Origin: Pseudomonadaceae bacterium SI-3
Lineage (GTDB): Bacteria > Pseudomonadota > Gammaproteobacteria > Pseudomonadales > Pseudomonadaceae
Direction of reading: 5' to 3'
NCBI GenBank assembly: GCA_004010935.1
Contig: CP026511.1
Coordinates: 1 to 64,000, forward strand
Length of the DNA stretch: 64,000 nucleotides
Part shown: piece after piece, positions 22,440 to 30,620 of the stretch
Layout: every line of letters starts with the position of its first letter
Numbering within the stretch: position 1 is the stretch's first letter
Notes under the pieces: model-generated
Told to the model about the DNA's origin: nothing
What the model saw: the letters and a program-made list of their open reading frames with translations, nothing else
The model's database searches: none
Translations under genes and position numbers: made by a program

Positions 22440-23432
22440 GTGTTCCAGCCACTATCGACACAGCGAGTCATGCACCGGGAGTTCCAGAAGGCCTATGACT
22501 TTGCACGAGGTATCGTCGAGCGGTCTGTAGAGGGGGAGCGGCTGATCGCCATGCTCCTGGGCGTGCCTCGGCAAGGGAAATCGCTGATCAGCGAGCTGCT
22601 GCTGGCGGACTTTCCTTCCTGCTCGGTTCAGGGTCTGCAAGTGATCCCAATCGTTCGCGTCGTAACGCCAACAAGGCCGACGAAGAAGGCTATGGCAGAA
22701 GCAATCATTGACGCACTAGATAAGCGTCGCTACGGGCGCTATACCGCCGAGCAGGCAACGGCGCGAGCCAGCTTCCTGCTGAAGTCAGCCAAGGTGCGAG
22801 TCCTTCTCTTCGATGAGATTCAGCATGTGGTGGAGCTCAACACCGCTAGGAGCTGGTATGAAGTCGCCGACTGGCTCAAGACCTTGTCTGACGGGCTTAA
22901 CCTGTCGCTGCTGTTGGTCGGTTTGCCGGCGGCGCGAGAGATCCTGTCAGTCAACCACCAGCTGCGAGACCGCGCTACCTCTCCCCACATCATCTACCCA
23001 TACAACTGGAATCACCCAGCGGATATCAAGGAGTTCTGTCGCTGCTTGCTGTCTGTTTCGGAGGTACTGGCCCAGCAGGGCTACACACTGCCATCTATGA
23101 CGGATCTTGACCTGGTCTGGCGTTGTTATGCCGCCACCCATGGGCGTTACGGAATGGTAGTCAAGCTGTTTGAAGAGGCGAGGCACCAAGCACAGAAAGC
23201 CAAGGTCAAGACCATCACGATGCAGGCACTCGCCGATGCTTTCCAGGTGAGCGTAGGCGATGAAGGGGAAGTGGGAAATCCGTTCGAATCTGATGCTGAG
23301 CTTAGCGATAGCGTTTTGGTGCAGCGCTATGTCGCTTTGCTGAATGAATCCGGGTTGAAGGCACCCCGGCAGAAAAGAGTTCAGAAAAGCACATCCGGCG
23401 ATGCCTGCGTTGATGGGGGCGGCCAGCGATGA
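22440..23432 (+). CDS. tnsC: TnsC-type AAA+ transposition regulator
   Basis: TnsC is the ATP-dependent matchmaker between target-bound TniQ/TnsD and the transposase. The 330 residues contain Walker A GVPRQGKS (about 41-48) and Walker B VLLFDEIQH (about 121-129), followed by AAA+ sensor segments. It is much shorter than Tn7 TnsC and nearer TniB-sized. GTG 22440 gives the longest form; ATG 22470 is an alternative. Its end overlaps tniQ by 4 bases. Confidence 0.88.
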   Translation: MFQPLSTQRVMHREFQKAYDFARGIVERSVEGERLIAMLLGVPRQGKSLISELLLADFPSCSVQGLQVIPIVRVVTPTRPTKKAMAEAIIDALDKRRYGRYTAEQATARASFLLKSAKVRVLLFDEIQHVVELNTARSWYEVADWLKTLSDGLNLSLLLVGLPAAREILSVNHQLRDRATSPHIIYPYNWNHPADIKEFCRCLLSVSEVLAQQGYTLPSMTDLDLVWRCYAATHGRYGMVVKLFEEARHQAQKAKVKTITMQALADAFQVSVGDEGEVGNPFESDAELSDSVLVQRYVALLNESGLKAPRQKRVQKSTSGDACVDGGGQR

Positions 23433-25309
23433 TGCAGATTCACCTAGAACCATTCACTGATGAGGCACTACACAGTTACCTGCTGCGGTTGGCTCAAGGT
23501 TATGGCCTTGAGAGCAGTAAGCAGTTGCTGAGAGCGGTAAATCTAAAGCCTCGTCTTTGTTATGACCAAGAGCAGCTTAGGGCGTTGGGGGAAGAGTTTG
23601 GTCTGAGCCTCGACGTGCTAACGGCGATGAGCCCAAGCCATGCTGCCAAGGCGCCGATCTCTGACATGAAGTATCAGCGATCAGTATGCAGCCCTATTTG
23701 CCCCTGCTGCATCCGCGAAGCTCCCTATGTTAAAGCCATGTGGGATCACGAGCTGATCACGGCATGTCCGAAGCATGGTGTGCTTCTGATGGGTGCCTGC
23801 CCCGGGTGTAGTGAGCCGATTACGCGTGACCGGAAGTCGATCCTTCACTGCCAGCATTGCAATTTTCCTTTCGCTGATACCAAGACGAGTTCCGCAGAGG
23901 ACTTCGACCTGGCCATTTCTGCGTTGATTGCTGGAGCAGACTGTGGGGCCAGAGGCCGACTCCCAGGTGCTCTCCAGTGTGGCAGCCCACCGCTAGATAT
24001 CGCAGCATTCCTGACCTACCTGGCGAGTCATATACAGCCCAGTGCACTACCTGTTCGGACAGGAAGGGAGCCGCGTCCCAAAACGCTCCAGGAGTCGCGC
24101 GCTGTGCTGATGCGCATCTGGTCTGTGCTCGGGCAGTGGCCAATGGCGATTGAGGCCTTTATTGAGGCACGGATTGGCGAGGGTGAGGGTCGCTCTGTTC
24201 ATCAGCGTGTAGGACGGTGGTTGGCTGTCTTTTATAAGCAGTTTGATCACGAAGTCTACGGCTTCTTTGCAGAGGTGACTGGACGTGTTTTGGCATCCCA
24301 TTTTGATGGCTGTTTAAGGCCCAGCATCCGAGCAAGGATGCTCGGCGCTGATGGCGTCGATGCTCTGCAATGGTTCTCAGCTGCGGAAGCCGCTCGGCTA
24401 CTAGGAGTGGCGCCAGACATTCTTACGAACCTGGTCATCACGCAGCAGGTTCAGGGAAGAATTCACCAAGAGGGCACAAATCGGATCATTGCCATACGAC
24501 GTGCGACTCTCGATCAAATTGCTGCGCAGCGAGCGTCTTATCTCTCGGCAACGGAAGCACGCCAGCGTCTGAACGTTTCGAAAAATTTCTTTGAGCGGTT
24601 TATCCAGGCCGGTGGCTTGCGTCGCTACAAGCGCAACGAGCGTGCGGTATTGGTAGCCGGCGAGTTCCGAGTTGAAGACGTCGATCAAGTGATCCAGCAG
24701 CTGGCGGGGGGTGCCCGGCAAAAGTCCAAGGCATCCGTATTGATCGGCCTACAAGACATTTCAGCTAAGCATGGCATCTCCAACAGCAAGATCGTCGGTG
24801 TATTGCAGGACATCCTCCATGGAACCATTCGCCCCGTGGCGCATGTCAGCTCACTGCCTGGACTCGCCGGTTTGCAATTCGACAAAGCCGAGATCGAGCA
24901 GCGGGTGCGGGACAATGACCCTGACGTCGCACTGAGCGTTGACGACCTGGCCCAGGTGTCCGGCTGGAAAGCCGGCGTAATCAAAAAGTGGATACAAGGT
25001 GGGTATCTGAAGGCGGTTGAAGAGCGACACGGAAAAGCCAAGCGCGATGTTATCCCGGTCTCTGCGCTAATCCAGTTTCTGCTGACTTACAGCCCGACTG
25101 CTGAGCTCTCGAAGCAGCTGAACACTAAAACTCAGTACATGATGCAGTCGTGGCGCCCGGCGCGTATCGAGACGGTTGTGCCGCCGCAGGATATGGGCGG
25201 CGGGCAGCGCGGATTGCTGGTACGAACTGCTGATCTCGCACGTGCAGCGCAGTTACGACAACCCACCATCGCTGAGCTGGCGGAGCAGTTGGAGGCTTCC
25301 TCATGCTGA
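23429..25309 (+). CDS. tniQ: TniQ/TnsD-family target-selection protein
   Basis: TniQ/TnsD proteins recognise the insertion site and recruit TnsC. The N-terminal ~150 residues form the TniQ domain: LEPFTDEALHSYLLRLA start and a zinc-ribbon series CPCC, CPKH, CPGC, CQHC. The C-terminal ~330 residues contain at least three helix-turn-helix-like units (FSAAEAARLLGVAPDILTNL; LSATEARQRLNVSKNFFERF; LSVDDLAQVSGWKAGVIKKW). These could read a specific attachment site. At 626 residues it is larger than the short TniQ used with CRISPR guides, in line with sequence-specific targeting. Confidence 0.88.
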   Translation: MMQIHLEPFTDEALHSYLLRLAQGYGLESSKQLLRAVNLKPRLCYDQEQLRALGEEFGLSLDVLTAMSPSHAAKAPISDMKYQRSVCSPICPCCIREAPYVKAMWDHELITACPKHGVLLMGACPGCSEPITRDRKSILHCQHCNFPFADTKTSSAEDFDLAISALIAGADCGARGRLPGALQCGSPPLDIAAFLTYLASHIQPSALPVRTGREPRPKTLQESRAVLMRIWSVLGQWPMAIEAFIEARIGEGEGRSVHQRVGRWLAVFYKQFDHEVYGFFAEVTGRVLASHFDGCLRPSIRARMLGADGVDALQWFSAAEAARLLGVAPDILTNLVITQQVQGRIHQEGTNRIIAIRRATLDQIAAQRASYLSATEARQRLNVSKNFFERFIQAGGLRRYKRNERAVLVAGEFRVEDVDQVIQQLAGGARQKSKASVLIGLQDISAKHGISNSKIVGVLQDILHGTIRPVAHVSSLPGLAGLQFDKAEIEQRVRDNDPDVALSVDDLAQVSGWKAGVIKKWIQGGYLKAVEERHGKAKRDVIPVSALIQFLLTYSPTAELSKQLNTKTQYMMQSWRPARIETVVPPQDMGGGQRGLLVRTADLARAAQLRQPTIAELAEQLEASSC

Positions 25310-25638
25310 CGCGCCATCAAAAGATACGGCTCCTCGACGCGCTACTGGAACGCTATCCCGACGAAATAATCACCGGATACGTGATGAATGCTCGCATCGT
25401 CTCCGCCTGCCTTGTTGGCGCCGTCTACCAAACATGGGGCTACGCCCAGGGCGAGCGGCTCATTTCCGGTGCCGTCACACAGATCATTCAGTACGAGCGG
25501 CGCTGGCTGATCAAAACAGTCGACGGTGATTGCCTCTCCATAGTGAGCTTTGTCCCCGGTGGGCGACGGTCGCTGCTGCACCTGACCGCCCTTTTTGAAA
25601 CAGCGGCGCTGGCGCATTCGCGCTGGTGCGTCCACTGA
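25303..25638 (+). CDS. Hypothetical protein, paralogue of the 26925 gene
   Basis: A 111-residue protein of unknown function that overlaps the tniQ end by 7 bases and is probably co-transcribed. A middle stretch (YVMNARIVSACLVGAVYQ) followed by WLIKTVDGDCLSIVSFVPGGRRSL aligns with the gene at 26925 (YLTEVVVVACCGFGVMYR ... FYVVASFHPHGGRQSL), so the two are duplicates. No signal peptide or catalytic motif is seen. Confidence 0.7.
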   Translation: MLTRHQKIRLLDALLERYPDEIITGYVMNARIVSACLVGAVYQTWGYAQGERLISGAVTQIIQYERRWLIKTVDGDCLSIVSFVPGGRRSLLHLTALFETAALAHSRWCVH

Positions 25639-25652
25639 GTCGGGGGCAGCCT

Positions 25653-26066
25653 ATGAGCCCGCAAACTGCTCGACTCGCCCTGTTGCAAGCGCCCGGCACG
25701 GCCATGATCGGCCATCAGTTGACGAACGCTTATGCCATTGAGCTTATCGCCGAAGGCTTTCCGGGCCGCCATTTTTGCCTCGTACGCGATTGGATCTGGG
25801 TTGATCTCGATCTTCCAGAAGCTGTCCGCGAAGAACTCAACCGCATACCGCTTCTGCCGGTCATGTTGTACGCAAACTGTGTAGTCACAGACAGCCTGGG
25901 TCGTTTCGGGAAAGGCGACTGGGTGCGCAGCACACCGCTGGTTTCTTTTACGCACGGCTGTTTTTTCGAAACACACGACACGGTGTACGCGCTGCTTGGG
26001 CATGGCGTGCGCAAGCGCGCAGAGCTGAGTGCGATGGTGAAAATCTTCCGAGTGGAAAAGGAATGA
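25653..26066 (+). CDS. DUF6957-like hypothetical protein, copy 1
   Basis: A 137-residue protein starting MSPQTARLALLQAPGTAM. Signature segments are FCLVRDWIWVDLDL, LPVMLYANCVVTDS, GDWVRSTPLVSF and TVYALLGHGVRKRA. These recur in the next gene, so the pair arose by tandem duplication. The family resembles pseudomonad DUF6957 proteins of unknown role; that name is from memory and moderate in certainty. ATG 25653 is chosen; the frame opens slightly earlier. It overlaps the next gene by 4 bases. Confidence 0.75.
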   Translation: MSPQTARLALLQAPGTAMIGHQLTNAYAIELIAEGFPGRHFCLVRDWIWVDLDLPEAVREELNRIPLLPVMLYANCVVTDSLGRFGKGDWVRSTPLVSFTHGCFFETHDTVYALLGHGVRKRAELSAMVKIFRVEKE

Positions 26067-26464
26067 CGATGAAAGACCTCAATGCAGTCACAGAAATGCT
26101 CTATGGCGACGGTGAACCGATGTCGGGGTCGGCCATGACTGACGAGCAAGCGTTGGCGCATATGCAGAGCCGACGATTGGGGGCCTTCTGTCTGGTTCGG
26201 GATTGGATGTGGCTCGATCTCGATGTCACTGACGAGCAGCGCGCGGTACTGGAAAAGATCGGACGCCAGCCGGTGATGATCTATGCCCACACCGTTGTTT
26301 ATGACTCCGCCCGACGTTGGGATGCCGGTGATTTTGTCCGCACCTCACCGCTACACCGCTTTGATGAAGGCTTCCTCTTCAAGACCTCCAACACGACTTA
26401 TGTGCTGCTGGGCGATGGCGTGCGCAAACGCGCCGCCTTGGAAACCATCGGACGAATTTTCTGA
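26063..26464 (+). CDS. DUF6957-like hypothetical protein, copy 2
   Basis: A 133-residue tandem paralogue of the preceding gene: FCLVRDWMWLDLDV, QPVMIYAHTVVYDS, GDFVRTSPLHRF and TTYVLLGDGVRKRA align segment by segment. It overlaps the first copy by ATGA, so both should be made together. Function unknown. Confidence 0.78.
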   Translation: MTMKDLNAVTEMLYGDGEPMSGSAMTDEQALAHMQSRRLGAFCLVRDWMWLDLDVTDEQRAVLEKIGRQPVMIYAHTVVYDSARRWDAGDFVRTSPLHRFDEGFLFKTSNTTYVLLGDGVRKRAALETIGRIF

Positions 26465-26567
26465 TGGCGTGGTCAGCGGTTTGGGATTCGAACCGGGCTG
26501 CGCATAACACCGTTTCGGTTAGATCGCGGGACGACACCACCCGCCGCAGACACCAGGAGTGATCGTG

Positions 26568-26858
26568 ATGGATAAGCCGAGTCAGATCGATGCCGATATT
26601 CACTGCGCAGTGTGCAGCACTGACACGCGTGTACCTGGCTACGGCCAGCAATTTGGCATCTTGCAGGCTCTTTGGGGGTACGGCTCGAAGCATGACGGTG
26701 AGCGTTACCGCGTGCATCTGTGTGAACCCTGTTTCTTCCAAACGCTGGCATATCTGCGTCAGGAGCGACGCATCCACACCTTGTTTGATGACGAGCAGCC
26801 AACAGATGACCAAGTGTTTGGTCGAGTTGTTCGCGATGATTTCTTTGGCGACGTGTAA
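26568..26858 (+). CDS. Small protein with paired CxxC motifs
   Basis: A 96-residue protein with CAVC (near residue 12) and CEPC (near 50), spaced like a zinc-binding treble clef or ribbon. ATG 26568 has AGGAG 8 bases upstream; GTG 26559 is less likely because it overlaps that site. Acidic C-terminus. No function can be assigned; it lies in the cargo run after tniQ. Confidence 0.65.
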   Translation: MDKPSQIDADIHCAVCSTDTRVPGYGQQFGILQALWGYGSKHDGERYRVHLCEPCFFQTLAYLRQERRIHTLFDDEQPTDDQVFGRVVRDDFFGDV

Positions 26859-26924
26859 CTCACTTTCACCGGCAATGGACATGACAATTCGTATCCACTT
26901 GCTGCCCATATCGGGACAAGTCAT

Positions 26925-27275
26925 ATGAGTATCTCGCACGCAGCGCGGCGCTTGGCCAAGGCATTTAACTACCCCTTCGGTGAACCGGTGACTGCATATC
27001 TAACCGAGGTGGTGGTGGTCGCCTGTTGTGGTTTTGGTGTGATGTACCGGCATAGCAAAGCGGATCCGTTTGGCCGTTTTCAAGACGGCCATCGACTGAG
27101 AACGTCTGACATCCTTCGGGCTGAAAAGCACGGGCCTTTCTGGGTGCTGCGCACACGTAGCGGTAGCTTTTACGTTGTTGCCAGCTTCCATCCGCATGGC
27201 GGTCGGCAGTCACTTCAGGCGTTTCTCAAGCTTCGAGAAAAAGGCATTCACCCGACGGCTCGGCATATTCAGTAG
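26925..27275 (+). CDS. Hypothetical protein, paralogue of the 25303 gene
   Basis: A 116-residue protein. It shares the hydrophobic VVVVACCGFGVMYR core and the FYVVASFHPHGGRQSLQAFL end with the 25303 product. The cargo therefore repeats the pattern paralogue A, DUF6957-like pair, CxxC protein, paralogue A'. No recognised domain. Confidence 0.7.
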   Translation: MSISHAARRLAKAFNYPFGEPVTAYLTEVVVVACCGFGVMYRHSKADPFGRFQDGHRLRTSDILRAEKHGPFWVLRTRSGSFYVVASFHPHGGRQSLQAFLKLREKGIHPTARHIQ

Positions 27276-27313
27276 CTCGGTCTTTTTGAGCAAATCTAAA
27301 TGCAGGTGCATTT

Positions 27314-27970
27314 ATGCTTCATCGCCCCATTTACGACGAAGTCATGAGCCGAGCTGCACGCTGGGCAAATGGCTGCCATCCCTCAGTAGCAGAGCGCTAT
27401 GCCAATGAGCTGGCACGATACGCACGACTAACGTCCGCGTGCGACGCGCTGGAGTGCTTCATGGGGTGTCGTCCACTTGCGGATGAGGATGTCTTCAGCA
27501 CACTCGCGCAACGTCGCAGCCAGATCGCTGATCTACTCGCACAGGCTAATCTCGAAGCTTTCGAGCAGGAGGCAGAGTCAGGGATCTATCTGACTATTCC
27601 TTACTTCTTGCGATGCTCTGACAAACAGCCTGTATGGCTATTGAATCGTACTGCACAGCGAGTTACGTACATCCGGCGATCTTTGTACGCTTATGCGAGC
27701 ACAGATGACGGTGTCGACGAATACCAGGACTCTGGCAGTGCATTCGCCGATGGCATCGCTGCGGGCGCAGTGATCGAGCCCGGTGAAAAGCTTCAGATTG
27801 ACACCTACTCGATGAGTTGGGACGGCGACTTTGTCAGCAATCGACGGGTTGTGCTGCTAGTTGATGACGAGCGCGGAGAATGGTTCGCAAGCATCTCTAA
27901 GCTCGCTGGATTTCTTTGGGATGAGAACCTGCATGGGCTACATCTGTTGAAGAAGGTAAAAAGGCTTTAA
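27314..27970 (+). CDS. Hypothetical protein, 218 residues
   Basis: Unrecognised. The N-terminal ~90 residues are helical (MLHRPIYDEVMSRAARWANG). The C-terminal half is beta-rich (LTIPYFLRCSDKQPVWLLN, RRVVLLVDDERGEWF) and could form a small sandwich. No signal peptide or transmembrane stretch. It starts 38 bases after the preceding gene and may end that transcription unit, as 120 bases follow before the next gene. Confidence 0.65.
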   Translation: MLHRPIYDEVMSRAARWANGCHPSVAERYANELARYARLTSACDALECFMGCRPLADEDVFSTLAQRRSQIADLLAQANLEAFEQEAESGIYLTIPYFLRCSDKQPVWLLNRTAQRVTYIRRSLYAYASTDDGVDEYQDSGSAFADGIAAGAVIEPGEKLQIDTYSMSWDGDFVSNRRVVLLVDDERGEWFASISKLAGFLWDENLHGLHLLKKVKRL

Positions 27971-28090
27971 GCCTGTGTGGTGTGGGCATCAAGGCCACGG
28001 TTCAGTCGAAGCAATGGCCTTTATCGAGAACCAGCATGATAGGCTCCGGCGTACCACCGACTAATACAACAAGGATGTAAAGGGAGTCTC

Positions 28091-28624
28091 ATGCAGTCCC
28101 CTGATCTCTCGCTGGCCGGGAAGCTTGATAACCTTCTAACTAAAGGCCTCTGTTCACTGCTTGGCGGATTAGCCAACACATTTATTTGGCTCTTAGGCTT
28201 GCTGGTGCTGGTAGGCCAACCCATACAGATCTTTGAGTATGGTGAAGGCCTGTCTGATGTCTCGTGGGCAGAATGGGGCTTTATGCTCCTGTTCGTGTTG
28301 CTGCTTCGGCGACACATCCGCTATTGCCGTCACTTCTCCATTGGGTTTTGGACAGGGTTAAGCCGATTAGTGGTTTTCCAAGGCCGGTTTGCGTGCATAG
28401 GCCTCAGTATTTTGGGGTTTTTGGTGGGCCTTGAATCCCTGCTCGGCACATCGGCGGATCTTCCAAGCACCGTAGACCCGGCCATGGATGTGACGGGATT
28501 AGGCCTTGTGCTGCTGATGCTTTACCTGGCGGCACCCACCTCCTCCACTACAAACATGCGATCCAATGTGTCTGCCCCCGTCGAGCCCAAGCTCGTTCCT
28601 GCTGAAAAGGAAGTCGCTGTATGA
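28091..28624 (+). CDS. Hypothetical inner-membrane protein
   Basis: A 177-residue protein with about four hydrophobic segments: FIWLLGLLVLVGQ, FMLLFVLLL, CIGLSILGFLVGLESLL and GLGLVLLMLYLAAP. A polar tail of about 30 residues follows. It overlaps the next gene by ATGA and heads a three-gene unit with a secreted and a cytoplasmic protein. Function unknown. Confidence 0.65.
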   Translation: MQSPDLSLAGKLDNLLTKGLCSLLGGLANTFIWLLGLLVLVGQPIQIFEYGEGLSDVSWAEWGFMLLFVLLLRRHIRYCRHFSIGFWTGLSRLVVFQGRFACIGLSILGFLVGLESLLGTSADLPSTVDPAMDVTGLGLVLLMLYLAAPTSSTTNMRSNVSAPVEPKLVPAEKEVAV

Positions 28625-28965
28625 AGGCCCTCAACTTTGTGATTTTCCTGGTGCTGGGCAGTAGCAATATCGCCTATGCCTTGCCTGACAGTGACTCGAA
28701 GCATCTGGTGACTAGCTGCCAGGCGCTGGTGGAAATCTATGCAAAACGCGATCAGCAGCATCTCCTGGCAGGGCTGACAACCTCCACCTCAGCGGCATTG
28801 CGTGCGGGGTATTGTCGTGGCGTTCTAGACGAGTTTCGGCGGCGCACTGATTTCTGCTACCAGGGCGACTGGTATGTGCAGGCCTCTCGTATTGCTGACT
28901 ACCCTGAGTATGCAGAGCAGCTACCAGCGATAGATGAATTGTTGAAGCAGTCCTGTGCGATCTAA
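28621..28965 (+). CDS. Secreted cysteine protein, Rap1a/Tai-like
   Basis: A 114-residue protein with a signal peptide (MKALNFVIFLVLGSSNIAYA, cleavage after AYA). The mature part has four cysteines in the order SCQAL, GYCRGV, DFCYQG, QSCAI, with a GYC-G-V pattern like the Rap1a/Tai immunity family. Those proteins protect against periplasmic type VI effectors. Here no effector is next to it, so the comparison is only structural. Confidence 0.6.
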   Translation: MKALNFVIFLVLGSSNIAYALPDSDSKHLVTSCQALVEIYAKRDQQHLLAGLTTSTSAALRAGYCRGVLDEFRRRTDFCYQGDWYVQASRIADYPEYAEQLPAIDELLKQSCAI

Positions 28966-29716
28966 TTCAGACCATGGGATCGAACACACGCAGATGCTGG
29001 AGCGTCTGCTGTGCCCGCCGCTTTCGCCACCTTTATCTCAGAAGCAATACGGGACACTCCGAGTTGCGCTCAACACGCTGATTGAGGCCTTAGCTCCACC
29101 CAAAGTGAAAAAGGAGCAAGACGGGCTCAACCCCAAACCGCCGCCCTTGATCAGGATGGATCGTAGACGTGCTGATGGGCCGGGCGCCGGAGATGGCCGT
29201 GAGCGCTGGTACATACACCCTGATGACGAGGTGTTGGTGTGGAATGCCATCGTCTTACAGGGGTTGTTTGGGGCTCCGAAAATCGCGGGCATGCTCATCC
29301 GTGATCATTCAGAGCGGCAGGCTTATGTGGATTGGGCCAAGCAGCTCTTCCTAGAACGCCCCTCGGTGGCTGGCCTGGGGCTATATCGGCATGAGTTGAG
29401 TTTGCTGCTCAGTAGCTTGGTCGATAGTGACCTGACCCAGATAAAACTCCCCAATCCATTCGTGGATGCCTGGCCACAAATGGGGCTTGGCCCCCATCAA
29501 GGCAGTCTGCTGAAGACTTTGGCGGCACAAACAGCCGTTCTGTCAGTAGGGGACAGCATGATGACGCATTACCTCAATGGCGAATTGGAGCGCGCCTATC
29601 TCGCGGCCAATAAGGTTGTGACAGACAGTCCGCTGCTGTTGAAGTATCGCGATCTGATCATCAGCGAATACCAGGACGCGAAGGAGTTTGATGATTTGCT
29701 GGATTTTCTTCGCTGA
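28955..29716 (+). CDS. Hypothetical protein, 253 residues
   Basis: Unrecognised soluble protein. A GTG at 28955 overlaps the previous stop and gives the longest form; ATG 28994 is an alternative. A proline-rich stretch (LLCPPLSPPLSQKQYG, then LNPKPPPLIR) precedes a helical C-terminal two thirds with a WAKQLFLERP segment. It ends the membrane/secreted/cytoplasmic trio. Confidence 0.6.
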   Translation: MRSNSDHGIEHTQMLERLLCPPLSPPLSQKQYGTLRVALNTLIEALAPPKVKKEQDGLNPKPPPLIRMDRRRADGPGAGDGRERWYIHPDDEVLVWNAIVLQGLFGAPKIAGMLIRDHSERQAYVDWAKQLFLERPSVAGLGLYRHELSLLLSSLVDSDLTQIKLPNPFVDAWPQMGLGPHQGSLLKTLAAQTAVLSVGDSMMTHYLNGELERAYLAANKVVTDSPLLLKYRDLIISEYQDAKEFDDLLDFLR

Positions 29717-29725
29717 GCGCTTGGT

Positions 29726-29770
29726 TGTGGAATCCACACACTGAGACTGGCTCCGTCATCACACACGGAG
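29726..29770. promoter_or_regulatory. Two inverted repeats before the 29777 gene
   Basis: TGTGG-AAT-CCACA (29726-29738) is a perfect palindrome. CTCCGT (29751-29756) pairs with ACGGAG (29765-29770), whose GGAG is the ribosome site. The first could be an operator; the second would mask the ribosome site of the small gene. Confidence 0.4.
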
Positions 29771-29776
29771 CTAATC

Positions 29777-30088
29777 ATGCACACCATTCAAGCCATTCTC
29801 TCCAGTTGTCCGCATCAGGTCAGTGCTTGTCATAAGGCGAAAGCACTCGATATCGATCAAGCCCTGCATGCCGGTGTTCCCTTCACTGCTTTGGGCGGCA
29901 AGCGCGTGCGCTGTCGTGAGGGATTGCTCCGCTTCAAGCTCGGCAGTGACTGGCGCCTGCTTTATCAAGTGGTTGCTAACGGTTACGTGCCCTGTGCGCT
30001 GGTCAGCCGCCAGTGTTTTGAACGTGAGCTGAAGCGAAGGCGGGTCATCAAGGCCTGCAACCTTCAATCACAGGAGAAACAAGCATGA
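29777..30088 (+). CDS. Small basic protein, weakly RelE/ParE-like
   Basis: A 103-residue protein. The C-terminal half (LRFKLGSDWRLLYQVV, ALVSRQCFERELKRR) follows the strand-plus-basic pattern of RelE/ParE toxins, where an arginine-rich RLLY segment precedes the last strand. No canonical antitoxin is adjacent; the following gene, joined by ATGA, is a GRDP-like protein. Function uncertain. Confidence 0.55.
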   Translation: MHTIQAILSSCPHQVSACHKAKALDIDQALHAGVPFTALGGKRVRCREGLLRFKLGSDWRLLYQVVANGYVPCALVSRQCFERELKRRRVIKACNLQSQEKQA

Positions 30089-30606
30089 ATGCCATCGCAT
30101 TGCTGAATCAGCCTTTGCTTACGGCTAATGGCCTAGACGTGAACGTTAGCCGTCTGGATTTCAAGCGCCTGAAGCATAAGTACACCGAGTCTTCGGAAGC
30201 GGAAATGTCGGCGGCGGAGTGGGACTTTGCTGAGCAGGAGTACCGCCGCTTTCTGACCCTGAAGTGCTTCTACCCCTCGGTAGCCTTGGTGCCTAGCAAG
30301 ATGGTGGATGCCATTTGGCATGCCCACATCCTGGATACCCGCGCCTATCGTGAGGACTGCCAGCAGGTCTTCGGTCGCTTCATTGATCACTACCCCTACT
30401 TTGGCATCTACGGCGAGGATGACTACCAGGAGTTAACCAACGCCTTTGCCCAAACCGTGGCGCTGTATGAGAAGCACTTTGGTGCGTATCCAGGCGGTGG
30501 CAGTGAGTCTCAAGCCATGCGCTGCAAGGATCACGCGTGCCACGTGAAATCAGAGTGTGCATGCCGTGTTTCGGGTGCATGCAAAGACGATGTAGTGGCC
30601 TATTAA
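30085..30606 (+). CDS. GRDP-like protein with Cys-rich tail
   Basis: A 173-residue protein. The core (RRFLTLKCFYPSVALVPS, then VDAIWHAHILDTRAYRED and YPYFGIYG) matches the glycine-rich-domain-protein-like family (PF07173): the VD..WH.HIL.T..Y..DC signature is complete. The last ~30 residues add five cysteines and several histidines (MRCKDHACHVKSECACR, SGACK), an appended metal-binding or redox tail. Its biochemical role is unknown. It follows the RelE-like gene with ATGA overlap and precedes a small KSGG-RG protein by 14 bases. Confidence 0.72.
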   Translation: MNAIALLNQPLLTANGLDVNVSRLDFKRLKHKYTESSEAEMSAAEWDFAEQEYRRFLTLKCFYPSVALVPSKMVDAIWHAHILDTRAYREDCQQVFGRFIDHYPYFGIYGEDDYQELTNAFAQTVALYEKHFGAYPGGGSESQAMRCKDHACHVKSECACRVSGACKDDVVAY

Positions 30607-30620
30607 TTCTGGAGGTGGAT

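Noticed and set aside
26483..26494. tRNA T-loop-like GGATTCGAACC
   Set aside because: The flanks do not form the T-arm stem and no acceptor, D or anticodon arm can be drawn on either strand.
30540..30552. CACGTGAAAT resembling parS
   Set aside because: Only the core and one half-site match; the left half is GCGTGC instead of TGTTnC, and it lies within a coding region.
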